A stretch of DNA of 64,000 nucleotides from Elusimicrobiota bacterium (GTDB lineage: Bacteria > Elusimicrobiota > Elusimicrobia > FEN-1173). Position 1 is the first letter of the stretch, and each line of letters begins with the position of its first letter. Shown here piece after piece: positions 36,862 through 45,832 of this stretch. The stretch spans positions 39,456 to 103,455 of the forward strand of contig JADJZR010000015.1 in assembly GCA_016715645.1 (NCBI GenBank), in the 5' to 3' direction. The notes under the pieces are model-generated. The model ran no database searches, had not been told where the DNA came from, and saw only the letters and a program-made list of their open reading frames with translations. Both the position numbers and the translations under genes were made by a program.

Positions 36862-37656
36862 TTACAACCCACTGACGGCTGCTCCCACCAGTCCGGCCGT
36901 GGGCGACGACGCCGCGGCGTAGTCCCGTCGGGGCATCCGCCCGGCCAAAAACGCCTTTCGCCCCGCCAGAACACCCCATTTCATGGCTTCCGCCATCTCC
37001 ACGGGATTTTGCGCTTCGGCAATCGCCGTGTTCATGAGAACGCCCTCCACCCCCAACTCCATGGCCGCCGCCGCGTCCGACGCCGTGCCCACGCCGGCGT
37101 CCACAATCACGGGGACCGACGTCACCACGTCGCGAATAAACTGAATGTTGAGGGGGTTTTGGACCCCGCGCCCAGACCCGATCGGCGCCGCTAAGGGCAT
37201 CACCGCCGAGGCCCCCGCTTCTTCCAGCCGTTTGGCGGTGATCGGATCGTCGTTGGTGTAGGCCAACACCTTAAACCCTTCGTTGACTAACGTCTTCGTA
37301 GCCTCCAACAAGGCGAACACGTCGGGCAACAGCGTTTTGGGATCGCCCAGAACCTCTAACTTAATTAAAGGCGTGTCCAACGCTTCCCGAGCCAGCCGCG
37401 CGACCCGGAGCGCGTCGGCCGTGTTGTAACACCCCGCGGTGTTGGGCAAAAGCACCATCCCTTTCGGAATATGCGTCCAAAACTCGTCACCCGCCCGGTC
37501 GTTCAGTTTGACCCGTCGAATGGCCACCGTCACCATCTCCGCCCCTGATGCCAACAGGGCCTGTTCCATCACGTCCATGGCCTTGTATTTTCCGGTTCCC
37601 ACAATCAATCGCGAACCGTATGTTTTACCCGCAATCACAAGCGGTTTATCGTTCAT
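36862..37656 (-). CDS. thiG: Thiazole synthase
   Basis: 264 residues. Schiff-base region VTVAIRRV, then LPNTAGCYNTADAL, LIKLEVLGD and a phosphate-binding GVGTASDAAAAMELG. ThiG builds the thiazole phosphate of thiamine from 1-deoxyxylulose-5-phosphate, dehydroglycine and ThiS thiocarboxylate. ATG at 37656 follows AAGGAGA. ThiH/ThiO and ThiF are not in the window, though thiL is at 49222. Confidence 0.94.
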   Translation of the reverse strand: MNDKPLVIAGKTYGSRLIVGTGKYKAMDVMEQALLASGAEMVTVAIRRVKLNDRAGDEFWTHIPKGMVLLPNTAGCYNTADALRVARLAREALDTPLIKLEVLGDPKTLLPDVFALLEATKTLVNEGFKVLAYTNDDPITAKRLEEAGASAVMPLAAPIGSGRGVQNPLNIQFIRDVVTSVPVIVDAGVGTASDAAAAMELGVEGVLMNTAIAEAQNPVEMAEAMKWGVLAGRKAFLAGRMPRRDYAAASSPTAGLVGAAVSGL

Positions 37657-37669
37657 CGCCGTTCTCCTT

Positions 37670-37870
37670 TTATCCTCCGCCAATCATCTGCACGATTTCA
37701 ATGCGGTCTCCATCGGCCAAGACCCGGGTGGCGTAATCGGCCCGGCGAACCACGTCGCCGTTGACCTCGCTGGCCAACCGCCCCGTCGTTAACCCCATCT
37801 GGGTCACCAGTTGCGCCAAGGTGAGGCCCGACTCCAGTGTTTTGGTTTCCCCGTTCACGGTGATCGTCAT
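37670..37870 (-). CDS. thiS: Sulfur carrier protein ThiS
   Basis: 66 residues, ubiquitin-like fold with TITVNGETKTLESG at the start and a C-terminal glycine tail (QMIGGG) that is adenylated and thiocarboxylated. Three terminal glycines rather than two is unusual but compatible. The ATG overlaps the stop of the upstream ZIP gene by 4 bases, and thiG follows after 13 bases. Confidence 0.88.
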   Translation of the reverse strand: MTITVNGETKTLESGLTLAQLVTQMGLTTGRLASEVNGDVVRRADYATRVLADGDRIEIVQMIGGG

Positions 37871-38583
37871 GGATGTGGTAACAACGCGCTCACGGCCACG
37901 CCCGCCACGATTAAAACCCAACACCACAAATCCCGGCTTTTGTGAATGCGCGGCAAAATGTCCGCCATGCTGATATAAATAAATCCCCCCGCCGCCAACC
38001 CCAACAGTGCCGCCAACACCGTTCCGCTGGCCCACGGACCCGTGGACAATCCCAACATCACGCCCAACGGCGTCGCCAAAGCCAACACCCCCACCAAAAC
38101 AGCGGTTTTAGTGCGAGTGTGGCCGGAATCCAAAAACAAGGTGGACAACGTCATCCCATCCGAACATTTGTGCGCGATCACCGCCACGCCCACGGCCGTC
38201 CCCAACGGTTCCGATGAGCGAAACGAAAACGCGATGGCCAACCCGTCAGCCAAGCTATGAACGAACAACGCCACCAACGCCGGATACCCCACCCGGTGAA
38301 CCGTGCAATGGTCTCCCACCTCGCCGCAGGCGTGAACCACCGTGAACTGTTCGGCCGCCAACAAGAGGACCATCGCCGTCACCACCGCCACGCCGGTCAC
38401 CCGGGCGCTCATGCTCCAGGCTTCCGGAAGCAAATGAAGAAACGTCATGGCCAACAACACGCCGCTTCCGAACGCCAGCACCCGCCACAGGTTGCGCTCG
38501 GCCCATTTCTGACGGCGCAAGATCAGAAATCCGCCCATCGCCGTGGCCACAACTGACATCGTAGAAAAAAAGAGGGGTCCCAT
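37867..38583 (-). CDS. ZIP-family metal transporter
   Basis: 238 residues with about eight hydrophobic helices. The metal-site helices carry ALFVHSLADGLAIAFS and GVAVIAHKCSDG, corresponding to the conserved HxxxDG and HKxxDG-like motifs of ZIP proteins; an acidic LHLLPEAW lies in TM2. It should import Zn2+ or another divalent cation across the inner membrane. Co-translation with thiS is suggested by the ATGA overlap, an unusual partnership. Confidence 0.85.
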   Translation of the reverse strand: MGPLFFSTMSVVATAMGGFLILRRQKWAERNLWRVLAFGSGVLLAMTFLHLLPEAWSMSARVTGVAVVTAMVLLLAAEQFTVVHACGEVGDHCTVHRVGYPALVALFVHSLADGLAIAFSFRSSEPLGTAVGVAVIAHKCSDGMTLSTLFLDSGHTRTKTAVLVGVLALATPLGVMLGLSTGPWASGTVLAALLGLAAGGFIYISMADILPRIHKSRDLWCWVLIVAGVAVSALLPHP

Positions 38584-38600
38584 TCGATTACACGCTTAAA

Positions 38601-38733
38601 TCCCTCACCCTCCCCGAGGCCCCAGCCGGCCCCCCGGGGGGGGGGGCCCCCCCCCCCCCCCCCCCCCCCCAAGAGGAGAGGGAAAAAAATTTTTTCTCCC
38701 GGGGAAGGTGGTCCAAAAGACCGACTGAGGGTG
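38601..38733. repeat. TCCCTCACCC-family repeat with long C/G tracts
   Basis: Starts TCCCTCACCC and ends near CTGAGGGTGA. The centre holds a G run next to a C run of more than 20 bases, followed by AAGAGGAGAGGG. The homopolymers make the exact length doubtful. Confidence 0.55.
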
Positions 38734-38743
38734 ATAAACGACA

Positions 38744-40539
38744 TCATTTCTCCAGTATCTGAAGTTCGTAGAGGTGCCGGTAGATGCCGTTGGCCGCCAA
38801 CAGCTCCGCGTGGGTGCCACTCTCCGCCACCCGGCCGTGTTCCATCACCACGATGCGGTGCGCGTTTTTCACCGTGGCCAGCCGGTGGGCGATGACGATC
38901 ACCGTGCGGTTTTTCATCAGCCGTTCCACCGCCTCTTGCACCAACCGCTCCGACTGGGCGTCCAAAGAACTGGTGGCTTCGTCCAACACCAAAATGGGCG
39001 GATTCTTTAAAATCGCCCGGGCAATGGCCAACCGCTGTTTTTGGCCGCCGGACAAAAGCAATCCCCGCTCGCCGATCATCGTGTCGAGCCCCTGGGGCTT
39101 GTCTTGAATAAATTCCCAGGCGTTGGCCGCTTGGGCCGCGGCCATGATTTCCTGGTCCGTCGCCCCCGCCCGCGCGTAACCGATGTTGGCACGGATCGTG
39201 TCGTTAAACAGCAGTGTCTCTTGGGTCACCAACCCGATTTGGCCGCGCAAACTGTGAAACGACACGTCCCGAATATCATGCCCGTCAATGCGAACCGCTC
39301 CCCCCTGAACGTCGTAAAACCGCATCAACAACGACGACAGCGTCGTTTTCCCCGACCCCGACGGACCCACCAGCGCCACCACCTCTCCCCGGTTCACGTG
39401 AAACCCCACCTCCTGAAGCACCGGCCGATCGGGCCGGTAAGCAAACGAGATGTTGTCAAACTCGATCGTCCGACTGAACGGAGGCAACTGCGCCGCCCCC
39501 ACTTTTTCCTTCACCGTGGGCCGCTCGTCCACCAATTGAAAAATCCGTTCGGCTCCCGAAAAGGCCTGTTGCAACGTGGCGTTGGACCGGGAAAAATTTT
39601 TGACCGGCTGATATAGGGACAAGGCGCTTCCGATGAACGCGAAAAAAGCCCCCGTGGTCCACACGTGGTTCACCACATCTTTGCCCCCGAACCAAAGGAT
39701 AACGCCCATCCCCACCGCGCCCACCATTTCCATGACGGGGCTGGACAACGATTCCACCCGGGCGTTTTTCATGTAGATGCCGAAATACGTGGCGTTTTCC
39801 CGGCGAAACCGGTCGCGCTCGTAGTCTTCCCTCTGAAACGCTTTGACCACCGGCGCGCCCACGATGGTTTCTTGAATGAGCGTGTATAAGTCCGACATTT
39901 TTGCCTGGCCCAATCGCGACGTTTTGCGCAAACTTTTTCCGAACCGGGCGATCAATACCCCGGATACCGGCAACAACGCGAACGCGATGAGCGCGAACTT
40001 CCAATGGAGATAAAAAAGAAATCCCGTCAAACCGATCACCGTCAGCCCGTCGCGCACGATCATGACGGGAATCTTGGTGAGCGCGTTTTGAACCAGCTGG
40101 CCGTCGTTGGTCAACCGGGCGATGACCCGGGCGGAATCCACCGCCGTGTAAAAGTCCATGGACAACGAATGAATGTTGCTGTAAGCCTCGTCGCGCAGAC
40201 GGCGCACGATGGCGTTGCCGATGTAGGCGGTCATAAAATCGTGCACGTAGGACAGCGCCGCTTTCAAGAAATACATCGCGATCAGTAAAAAACAACGTCG
40301 CGCAAAGTTCCCAAATCCCCCGACATCAAGGCCCGGTCGATGACTTGCTTTAAAATCCACATGGCGCCCGCCGTCAAGACCGCCGTGCCTGCCATCGCCA
40401 GCAGCGAAACGGTCAGCCGAGCTTTGTGCGGCTTAAAGTAAGGGATCAAACGCCGCGCGATCGCCCAGGACGAAACCGATGGCCGGCCGCTTTCTTGCAC
40501 CAAGCCCGAACGCATCGGCATTTGAGTGATCGCGCTCAC
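38744..40539 (-). CDS. msbA: Lipid A export ABC transporter MsbA, interrupted by a one-base frameshift
   Basis: About 598 residues if one base is restored. Six membrane helices are followed by an ABC domain with Walker A GPSGSGKTTLSS, signature LLSGGQKQRLAIARAI, Walker B ILVLDEATSSLD and H-loop IAHRLATV. It flips core-lipid A across the inner membrane. The first 83 residues are in a different frame; similarity resumes at FLLIAMYFLKAALSY after a run of six A (plus strand 40287-40292) where seven would restore the frame. GTG start at 40539 overlaps the lpxB stop as GTGA. Probably a homopolymer error. Confidence 0.88.
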
Positions 40540-41645
40540 GCGGCCTCCCCCACAATTGCCTCGGCGGCCCGCCGGGCCGCGCCCGGTCCGCCCAGTTGGC
40601 CGCGCAACGCCAACAATTCACCGCGCACCGCTTTGCGCGCAGACCCATTTTTCCAGAGGCTCACGAGCGCCTGCGCCAACAAATCCGGCTTCGCTCTCGT
40701 TTGAATGTGTTCGGGCATTAAACTTTTCCTCGCTAAAATGTTGGGCATCGCAATAAACGGAACGTTCACCAACGTCCGGGCCAATAGGTACGTGGGCCAA
40801 CTGGTTTTATAAGCCACCACCGTGGGGATGCCCAGCAGAGCGTTTTCCAGCGTGGCCGTGCCCGAACAGGCCAACGCCATGTCCAGTCCCCGGCGGACCG
40901 AATAATGTTCGTCGCGAACCACTTCCAGCAGATGTTGGCGGGGCCGGCGACCCGCCACCAATCCGTCGTAAAAAGCGTTGGACAACGTCCGCGCCGCAAA
41001 CAACACAAACCGTGTCCCCACCGGCATCCGGTCCGCCGTTTCTAAAAATACCGGCAGAAGTCGCCGCACTTCGCTGGGCCGGCTTCCCGGCAACAGACCC
41101 ACCCGGGGTTCCACGTTGGACGGGGCGGACGCGGAAACCTCGGGCAATACGTCCAACAGCGGGTGTCCCACAAACGTCACCGGAACCCCCGCGTCGCGAT
41201 AAAGTTTTTCTTCAAACGGAAAAATCACAAGCATTCGGTCCACGCACCTCTTCAACGTCTGAATCCGACCCGGCCGACTGGCCCACACTTGCGGACTTAT
41301 AAAATAACAGACCCGGCGGCCCGCTTCTTTGGCCGACCGGGCCACATGACGGTTAAACCCATAAAAATCCGTGGGCACCACAACCTGAGGTTCCCATTCC
41401 CGAAGAGCCGGGCGAATCACCCGGTTGAGGACGTTTAAAAAGTACGGGACTTTCTTCAGCGGTTCCCAAAAACCCATCACCCCCTGGGACACCACATCGC
41501 CCAACCACCGGTCCGCCACAGCCCGCAAGGCCGGCCCTCCCACCGCCAGGATCTCCGCTCCCCCGGCCTTGGATTCCGTGGCCACCCGGGCCGCGTGCTC
41601 GTCGCCTGAGGGGTCCCCCGCCACAAACAAAATCCGTTTTGTCAC
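40536..41645 (-). CDS. lpxB: Lipid-A-disaccharide synthase
   Basis: 369 residues. LFVAGDPSGDEHAA at the N-terminus, FISPQVWASRPGRI, VGHPLLD and LLPGSRPSEVRRLLP are GT19/LpxB signatures. It joins UDP-2,3-diacylglucosamine and lipid X into the disaccharide at the inner membrane. GTG at 41645 overlaps the preceding oxidoreductase stop as GTGA; the frame upstream of it is non-coding. Confidence 0.92.
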   Translation of the reverse strand: MTKRILFVAGDPSGDEHAARVATESKAGGAEILAVGGPALRAVADRWLGDVVSQGVMGFWEPLKKVPYFLNVLNRVIRPALREWEPQVVVPTDFYGFNRHVARSAKEAGRRVCYFISPQVWASRPGRIQTLKRCVDRMLVIFPFEEKLYRDAGVPVTFVGHPLLDVLPEVSASAPSNVEPRVGLLPGSRPSEVRRLLPVFLETADRMPVGTRFVLFAARTLSNAFYDGLVAGRRPRQHLLEVVRDEHYSVRRGLDMALACSGTATLENALLGIPTVVAYKTSWPTYLLARTLVNVPFIAMPNILARKSLMPEHIQTRAKPDLLAQALVSLWKNGSARKAVRGELLALRGQLGGPGAARRAAEAIVGEAA

Positions 41646-42634
41646 AAGGAATGCAGTCGCATGGATTTGCGTATATCCAACGCCAGTTCCAACGCGTCCC
41701 GACCGTGCGAACCGCCCACCAAGGGCGGTTTGCCTTCCCGCACGCACTGAAGAAAATGGCGCAGTTCCGTTTCCAACGGATCGTTTTTTTCCAATCGCGG
41801 CCGCTCAATTTTGACGTCCAACAAACTGGTGAGCGGGTCCCTTTTTTTTCGGTAAACTTTGAGGCTTCGCTCGGAATAGTCCAACGACATGTAGGCGTCT
41901 TTTTGAAACACCCGGATTTTTCGGAACTTTTTTAAACTCACCCGGCTCGCCGACAAATCGGCCCGGCATCCCCGGGAAAAATACAACGTGGCTTTCACAA
42001 TGTCTTCCTGGCTCGACAACACCCGCCCGCCCACCGCGTCCAACCGCACCACCTTGTCCTGGGCCAACGCCAACACAATGTCGATATCGTGGATCATCAG
42101 GTCCAACACCACGCTCACATTGGACACCCGAGGATCATACGGGCCTAACCGCGACGCTTCAATAAACAACGGTTCCTTGGCCTGACGGGCCATTTCCACC
42201 ACCGCGGGATTGAACCGTTCGATGTGGCCCACTTGCAAAATTCTGTTTTTTTCCCGGGCCAACGCGATGATCTCTTCGGCGTCGTCCACCCGTTCTGTCA
42301 ACGGTTTTTCAACGAAACAGTGCCACCCCCGGTTCAAAAACGAACGGGCCAACGCGTGGTGCGCCGGGGTGGGCGCGGCGATCACGACCGCCTTTGTGTC
42401 CAACGGAAACTCGTCCGCCGAGCGAAACGCGCCAACCCCATGTTCCGCCCCCAACGCACGGGCTTTTTCCAGGTTCAAATCGGCAATACCCACCAGCCGG
42501 GCATGCCCCAACCCGGCCAAAATCCGCGCGTGGTGCCGCCCCATCTGGCCCACTCCCACGACCCCGACCGAAACCCGTTCCGATTCCGGGCAAGGGGCCT
42601 CGACCACCGTCAGACTTTTTCGAAAAAAACTCAC
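41642..42634 (-). CDS. Gfo/Idh/MocA-family oxidoreductase in the lipid A operon
   Basis: 330 residues. NAD(P)-binding GVVGVGQMGRHHARIL, FVEKPLT and GHIERFNPAV with the C-terminal sheet domain (LDLMIHDIDIVLAL) define the family. In other bacteria a family member here (GnnA) oxidises UDP-GlcNAc at C3 so an aminotransferase (GnnB) can make the diamino sugar acylated by LpxA. Position between lpxI and lpxB supports such a role, but no GnnB is present in the window. The first 20 residues precede the Rossmann core and the start is not certain. Confidence 0.8.
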   Translation of the reverse strand: MSFFRKSLTVVEAPCPESERVSVGVVGVGQMGRHHARILAGLGHARLVGIADLNLEKARALGAEHGVGAFRSADEFPLDTKAVVIAAPTPAHHALARSFLNRGWHCFVEKPLTERVDDAEEIIALAREKNRILQVGHIERFNPAVVEMARQAKEPLFIEASRLGPYDPRVSNVSVVLDLMIHDIDIVLALAQDKVVRLDAVGGRVLSSQEDIVKATLYFSRGCRADLSASRVSLKKFRKIRVFQKDAYMSLDYSERSLKVYRKKRDPLTSLLDVKIERPRLEKNDPLETELRHFLQCVREGKPPLVGGSHGRDALELALDIRKSMRLHSL

Positions 42635-42641
42635 GGATTAA

Positions 42642-42795
42642 GCCCCTCACCCTGCCCTCGCTTAAGCGGCTCTGCCGCCCCCGGTGCTGGGAGCTCTGCG
42701 ACCAGCCTCCCAAGAGGAGAGGGGGAAACCCCTGTCCCCCCCCCCCCCGGGGGGGGGGAAGGGGGGGGTTCCCCCGAGGGAGCGGGGGGACTGAT
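42642..42795. repeat. CCCTCACCC-family repeat with C/G tracts
   Basis: Fills the gap between lpxI and the oxidoreductase gene. It has CCCCTCACCCTG, an inner hairpin, CCTCCCAAGAGGAGAGGG and then long C and G runs in inverted orientation. Related to 38601-38733. Confidence 0.5.
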
Positions 42796-42809
42796 TGGTT
42801 GTAAAAAAC

Positions 42810-43613
42810 TCACTCGGATACCCCCATCACCACCAAGCCCATCTCGCGGGCGCCTTTTAGAAATTCGTCTTTATCGAAAAACAGCGTTTTCTTCGCTTCC
42901 ACCGCCAGAACCCCGGCCCCCGCCGACCGAAGGGCCTCCAACGTCTTTAACCCCACCACCGGCACGTCGAACCGCAGATCTTGCCGGGGTTTGGCCACTT
43001 TCGCCACCGTAAAACCCGTCGCAAATGTGCCCGCCCGTAAAATGCACGCGTCAGTGCCTTCAATCGCTTCGATGGCCAACACCGCTTGGTCTTTCACGCA
43101 CACCGTCTGACCTAAATCCAAACCGGCGATGGCTTTGGCCGTCCGAAAACCGAAATCAATGTCCCGTCGTTGGTCCCGAGTCGGCCGCGCCGGCGTCATC
43201 GGCCCTTCCGGCGCCAAGTGGTCCGCCAAATACGCCACCGACGACTGAAACCGAATGCCCTCTTTCCCGAACGCGTCCGCCACCGCGCCCAACAGCGTGT
43301 CGGTTTTTTTATTGGGAAGCGTGGCCATCAGTTTTATCGCCAAGGTGTCCAGGTGGCGCAGATCAAAAATGGACACGTGCTTGACCTGGCCGGCCATCAC
43401 CGCTTCGTCGGCCCCGGCCTCTTTCAACAGCTCTATGGCGCGCTTGATTTGGCCCAGTTTCATCCAGTGAAAGACGGAAACCTCTTGGGCCAAGGATGGA
43501 TCGGTTTCCCCTTCGATGCCAAGGGCCGCCACCGCGCAACCTTGACGACGGGCTTCCCGCGCCACCAAAATCGGGAACTGCCCGTTGCCAGCAATCAGGC
43601 CCAACGTGGACAT
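42810..43613 (-). CDS. lpxI: UDP-2,3-diacylglucosamine diphosphatase LpxI (DUF1009)
   Basis: 267 residues. GLIAGNGQFPILVARE at the N-terminus, GQVKHVSIFDLR in the middle and CVKDQAVLAIEAIEGTD in the C-terminal domain identify LpxI. It hydrolyses UDP-diacylglucosamine to lipid X, replacing LpxH. It is 6 bases after lpxA and the next step, LpxB, is in the same operon. Confidence 0.92.
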   Translation of the reverse strand: MSTLGLIAGNGQFPILVAREARRQGCAVAALGIEGETDPSLAQEVSVFHWMKLGQIKRAIELLKEAGADEAVMAGQVKHVSIFDLRHLDTLAIKLMATLPNKKTDTLLGAVADAFGKEGIRFQSSVAYLADHLAPEGPMTPARPTRDQRRDIDFGFRTAKAIAGLDLGQTVCVKDQAVLAIEAIEGTDACILRAGTFATGFTVAKVAKPRQDLRFDVPVVGLKTLEALRSAGAGVLAVEAKKTLFFDKDEFLKGAREMGLVVMGVSE

Positions 43614-43619
43614 GGGCCC

Positions 43620-44437
43620 TTATTCGTCCGTGCTGTCGGGGTCAAAATCGGCCGGAGGACGGCAGAGACCTCGGCCCGACGACGCGCGCAGGAATTCCAA
43701 GAAAACATCCAATTCGTCGAACCGCGGGCTCTTTTCTATTTTCGCCACGGCTTCGGCTAACCCTAGCCCGGAAAAAAACAACGTCTGATACGCGTCCTTG
43801 AGCGCCGCCAAATTTTCACGGCTTAACCCCCGCCGTCTCAACCCCACAAGGTTCAGCCCGCGGATTTTCGCACGGTCCCCTTGAACCAAACAAAACGGCA
43901 CGACGTCATTGGGGACCATGGCCCCCCCGCCGATCATGGCCCCGGTGCCGACTCGAGCGAACTGATGAATGGCCGACAACCCGCCGAAAAAGGCCCCGGG
44001 CCCCACCACCACGTGCCCCGCCAACGTTGCCCCATTCGCCAAAATCACGTTGTCCGCCAACACACAGTCGTGGGCCACGTGCGCATACGCCATGATCAAA
44101 CAGTTCGACCCCACCTTCGTCACGCCCGACGCCGAAGTCCCCGATGCAACGTGGCGCATTCCCGGACGGTCGTTTTCGATCCCACTTCAAGCCGGGTTTT
44201 TTCTCCTTTGAATTTGAGATCCTGGGGTTCCGTGCCAATAAAAGCGTGGGCCGGAAATCGACAGTCCGCCCCGACTGTCGCGTATTCCACAATGGAGTGG
44301 GGCCCCACATAGCACCGGTCCCCTAACTCCACCTCCGGCCCGATCACCGCAAACGGACCAATCTCCACACCCACCCCCAACTTCGCCGTGGAATGAACAA
44401 CGGCCGTGGGATGGACCCGCGTCGCCTCACCGCTCAC
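43620..44437 (-). CDS. lpxA: UDP-GlcNAc acyltransferase LpxA, interrupted by a one-base frameshift
   Basis: 272 residues when one base is added. Left-handed beta-helix hexapeptides (VHPTAVVHSTAKLGVGVEIG, GPHSIVEYATVG) run in one frame to ECATLHRG. The rest (TSASGVTKVGSN, AYAHVAHDCVLADN with the catalytic-type His, IGGGAMVPNDVV) continues in another. The break is a run of four C (plus strand 44139-44142) where five would restore the frame; the span is one base short of a multiple of three. It adds the first acyl chain. GTG at 44437 overlaps the fabZ stop. It extends usefully into a C-terminal helical domain (ALKDAYQTLFFSG). Confidence 0.9.
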
Positions 44438-44892
44438 GCTTCGGGTTCCTTGTCCACAATGGCAAACATAAATTCCGCTTCCGTCACCAGCGCGCCGTCC
44501 ACAAACGCTTCGCCTTTCGCTTTGCCCACTCGGCCCGGCCGAAGAATTTCCACTTTCAGCTCCAACCGATCGCCGGGAACAACCGGTTTGCGGAATTTCA
44601 CTTTGTCGATGCCCATAAAAAACGCCAGTTTGTTTTTGTTTTCGGGTTTTTCCAGAAAAAGCACGCACGCCGTTTGCGCCATAGCCTCCACAATCAACAC
44701 GCCGGGCATGATCGGCCGACCCGGAAAGTGACCCTGGAAAAAAGGTTCGTTGCCGGACACGGACTTAAATCCCGTAATTTTTTTGTCAGCCTCGACAATT
44801 TCCGCCGTATCAATCATAAGAATCGGATACCGATGCGGGATGGCTTTCATCACGTCCAAAGTGGTTAATTTGCGGGAAACCGATGCGTTCAT
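44434..44892 (-). CDS. fabZ: 3-hydroxyacyl-ACP dehydratase FabZ
   Basis: 152 residues. IPHRYPILMID, the catalytic-helix region GHFPGRPIMPGVLIVEAMAQ (the last 20 residues of the motif include His and Glu) and KFRKPVVPGD are typical. It dehydrates hydroxyacyl-ACP in fatty acid synthesis and thus competes with LpxA/LpxC for the same acyl-ACP; its place inside the lpx operon is a common arrangement. Here it is separate from lpxC rather than fused. Confidence 0.93.
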   Translation of the reverse strand: MNASVSRKLTTLDVMKAIPHRYPILMIDTAEIVEADKKITGFKSVSGNEPFFQGHFPGRPIMPGVLIVEAMAQTACVLFLEKPENKNKLAFFMGIDKVKFRKPVVPGDRLELKVEILRPGRVGKAKGEAFVDGALVTEAEFMFAIVDKEPEA

Positions 44893-44923
44893 GGGAAATA
44901 CCTCCGAATGTGAGTTGAAGAAA

Positions 44924-45832
44924 TCAGTATGAGGAAGAAACCGAAGAAGGCACGGGGGGCACTTCGCCCGTCATCTGGGCGGCCAACTGTTTGACCAGGT
45001 TGACGTTGTGGCCGTGGCCCACCCGATAGGCTTTGATCCGCGCCTTCAAAGGCAGGCCCAACAAAAACAAATCGCCCAGCAGGTCCAGGGTTTTGTGCCG
45101 AACAAATTCGTCCGGATACCGCAACACTTTTTCTTTGTTGTGGATCCGGTCCATTCCCACCACCACCGCGTTGTCCAACGACCCGCCGCGGGCCAACCCC
45201 TGGCGCTTGAGCGCCTCCACCTCGTAATCAAAACAAAATGTCCGGGCCCGTGATATCTCCGATCGAAATCGGCCCGGTCCCAACGTAAATTCAACCTTTT
45301 GATCGCCGATGAACGGATGTTTGAACGAAATCATCGTTTCCAAGGTCAATTCGTCCGCGGGTTGCACCTCATAAAAGGTGTCGCCCGCCCGATACTCCAA
45401 CGCGTCCGGCTGAAAAAAACGGCGCGGTTTGTCCAAGTCCTGAACCCCCGCTTTCTCCAAAACGTCCAGAAACGGGGCCGCGCTTCCGTCCGCTACCGGC
45501 GGCTCGTTGGCGTTGACCTCGATTTCCATGTTGTCGATGCCCAACCCATACAACGCCGACAACACATGTTCCACCGTGTGAACCCGCGCTTCGTGATTTT
45601 TTTCGCCGTCCAAACTGAGCGTGGTGCCCCGAATCACACTGGACACGATGCTGTGATGGGCCGGCAAGCGAGGCCGGTCCGGCAAGTCCACCCGCACAAA
45701 AACGACCCCGTGGTCCGCGGGAGCCGGCTTAAACACCAGCTGGCATTTGTTGCCGGTGTGCAATCCCACACCCTTATAAACCGCTTCTTTGGCCAACGTC
45801 CGCTGGGGTTCCCCGGTGGTTAAAATTTTCAC
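44924..45832 (-). CDS. lpxC: UDP-3-O-acyl-GlcNAc deacetylase
   Basis: 302 residues. Zinc site HTVEHVLSALYGLG, general-base region NEPPVADGSAAPF and H in KTLDLLGDLFLLG are present, with KGVGLHTGNKC near the N-terminus. It performs the committed step of lipid A synthesis. GTG at 45832 overlaps the lpxD stop as GTGA; the frame extends upstream but those residues do not resemble LpxC. A serine/proline-rich C-terminal tail (PPVPSSVSSSY) follows the catalytic fold. Confidence 0.93.
   Translation of the reverse strand: MKILTTGEPQRTLAKEAVYKGVGLHTGNKCQLVFKPAPADHGVVFVRVDLPDRPRLPAHHSIVSSVIRGTTLSLDGEKNHEARVHTVEHVLSALYGLGIDNMEIEVNANEPPVADGSAAPFLDVLEKAGVQDLDKPRRFFQPDALEYRAGDTFYEVQPADELTLETMISFKHPFIGDQKVEFTLGPGRFRSEISRARTFCFDYEVEALKRQGLARGGSLDNAVVVGMDRIHNKEKVLRYPDEFVRHKTLDLLGDLFLLGLPLKARIKAYRVGHGHNVNLVKQLAAQMTGEVPPVPSSVSSSY

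Noticed and set aside
40285..40294. Programmed frameshifting in msbA
   Set aside because: No upstream Shine-Dalgarno-like stimulator or downstream structure was noticed, and three other genes have similar single-base breaks, so error is simpler.
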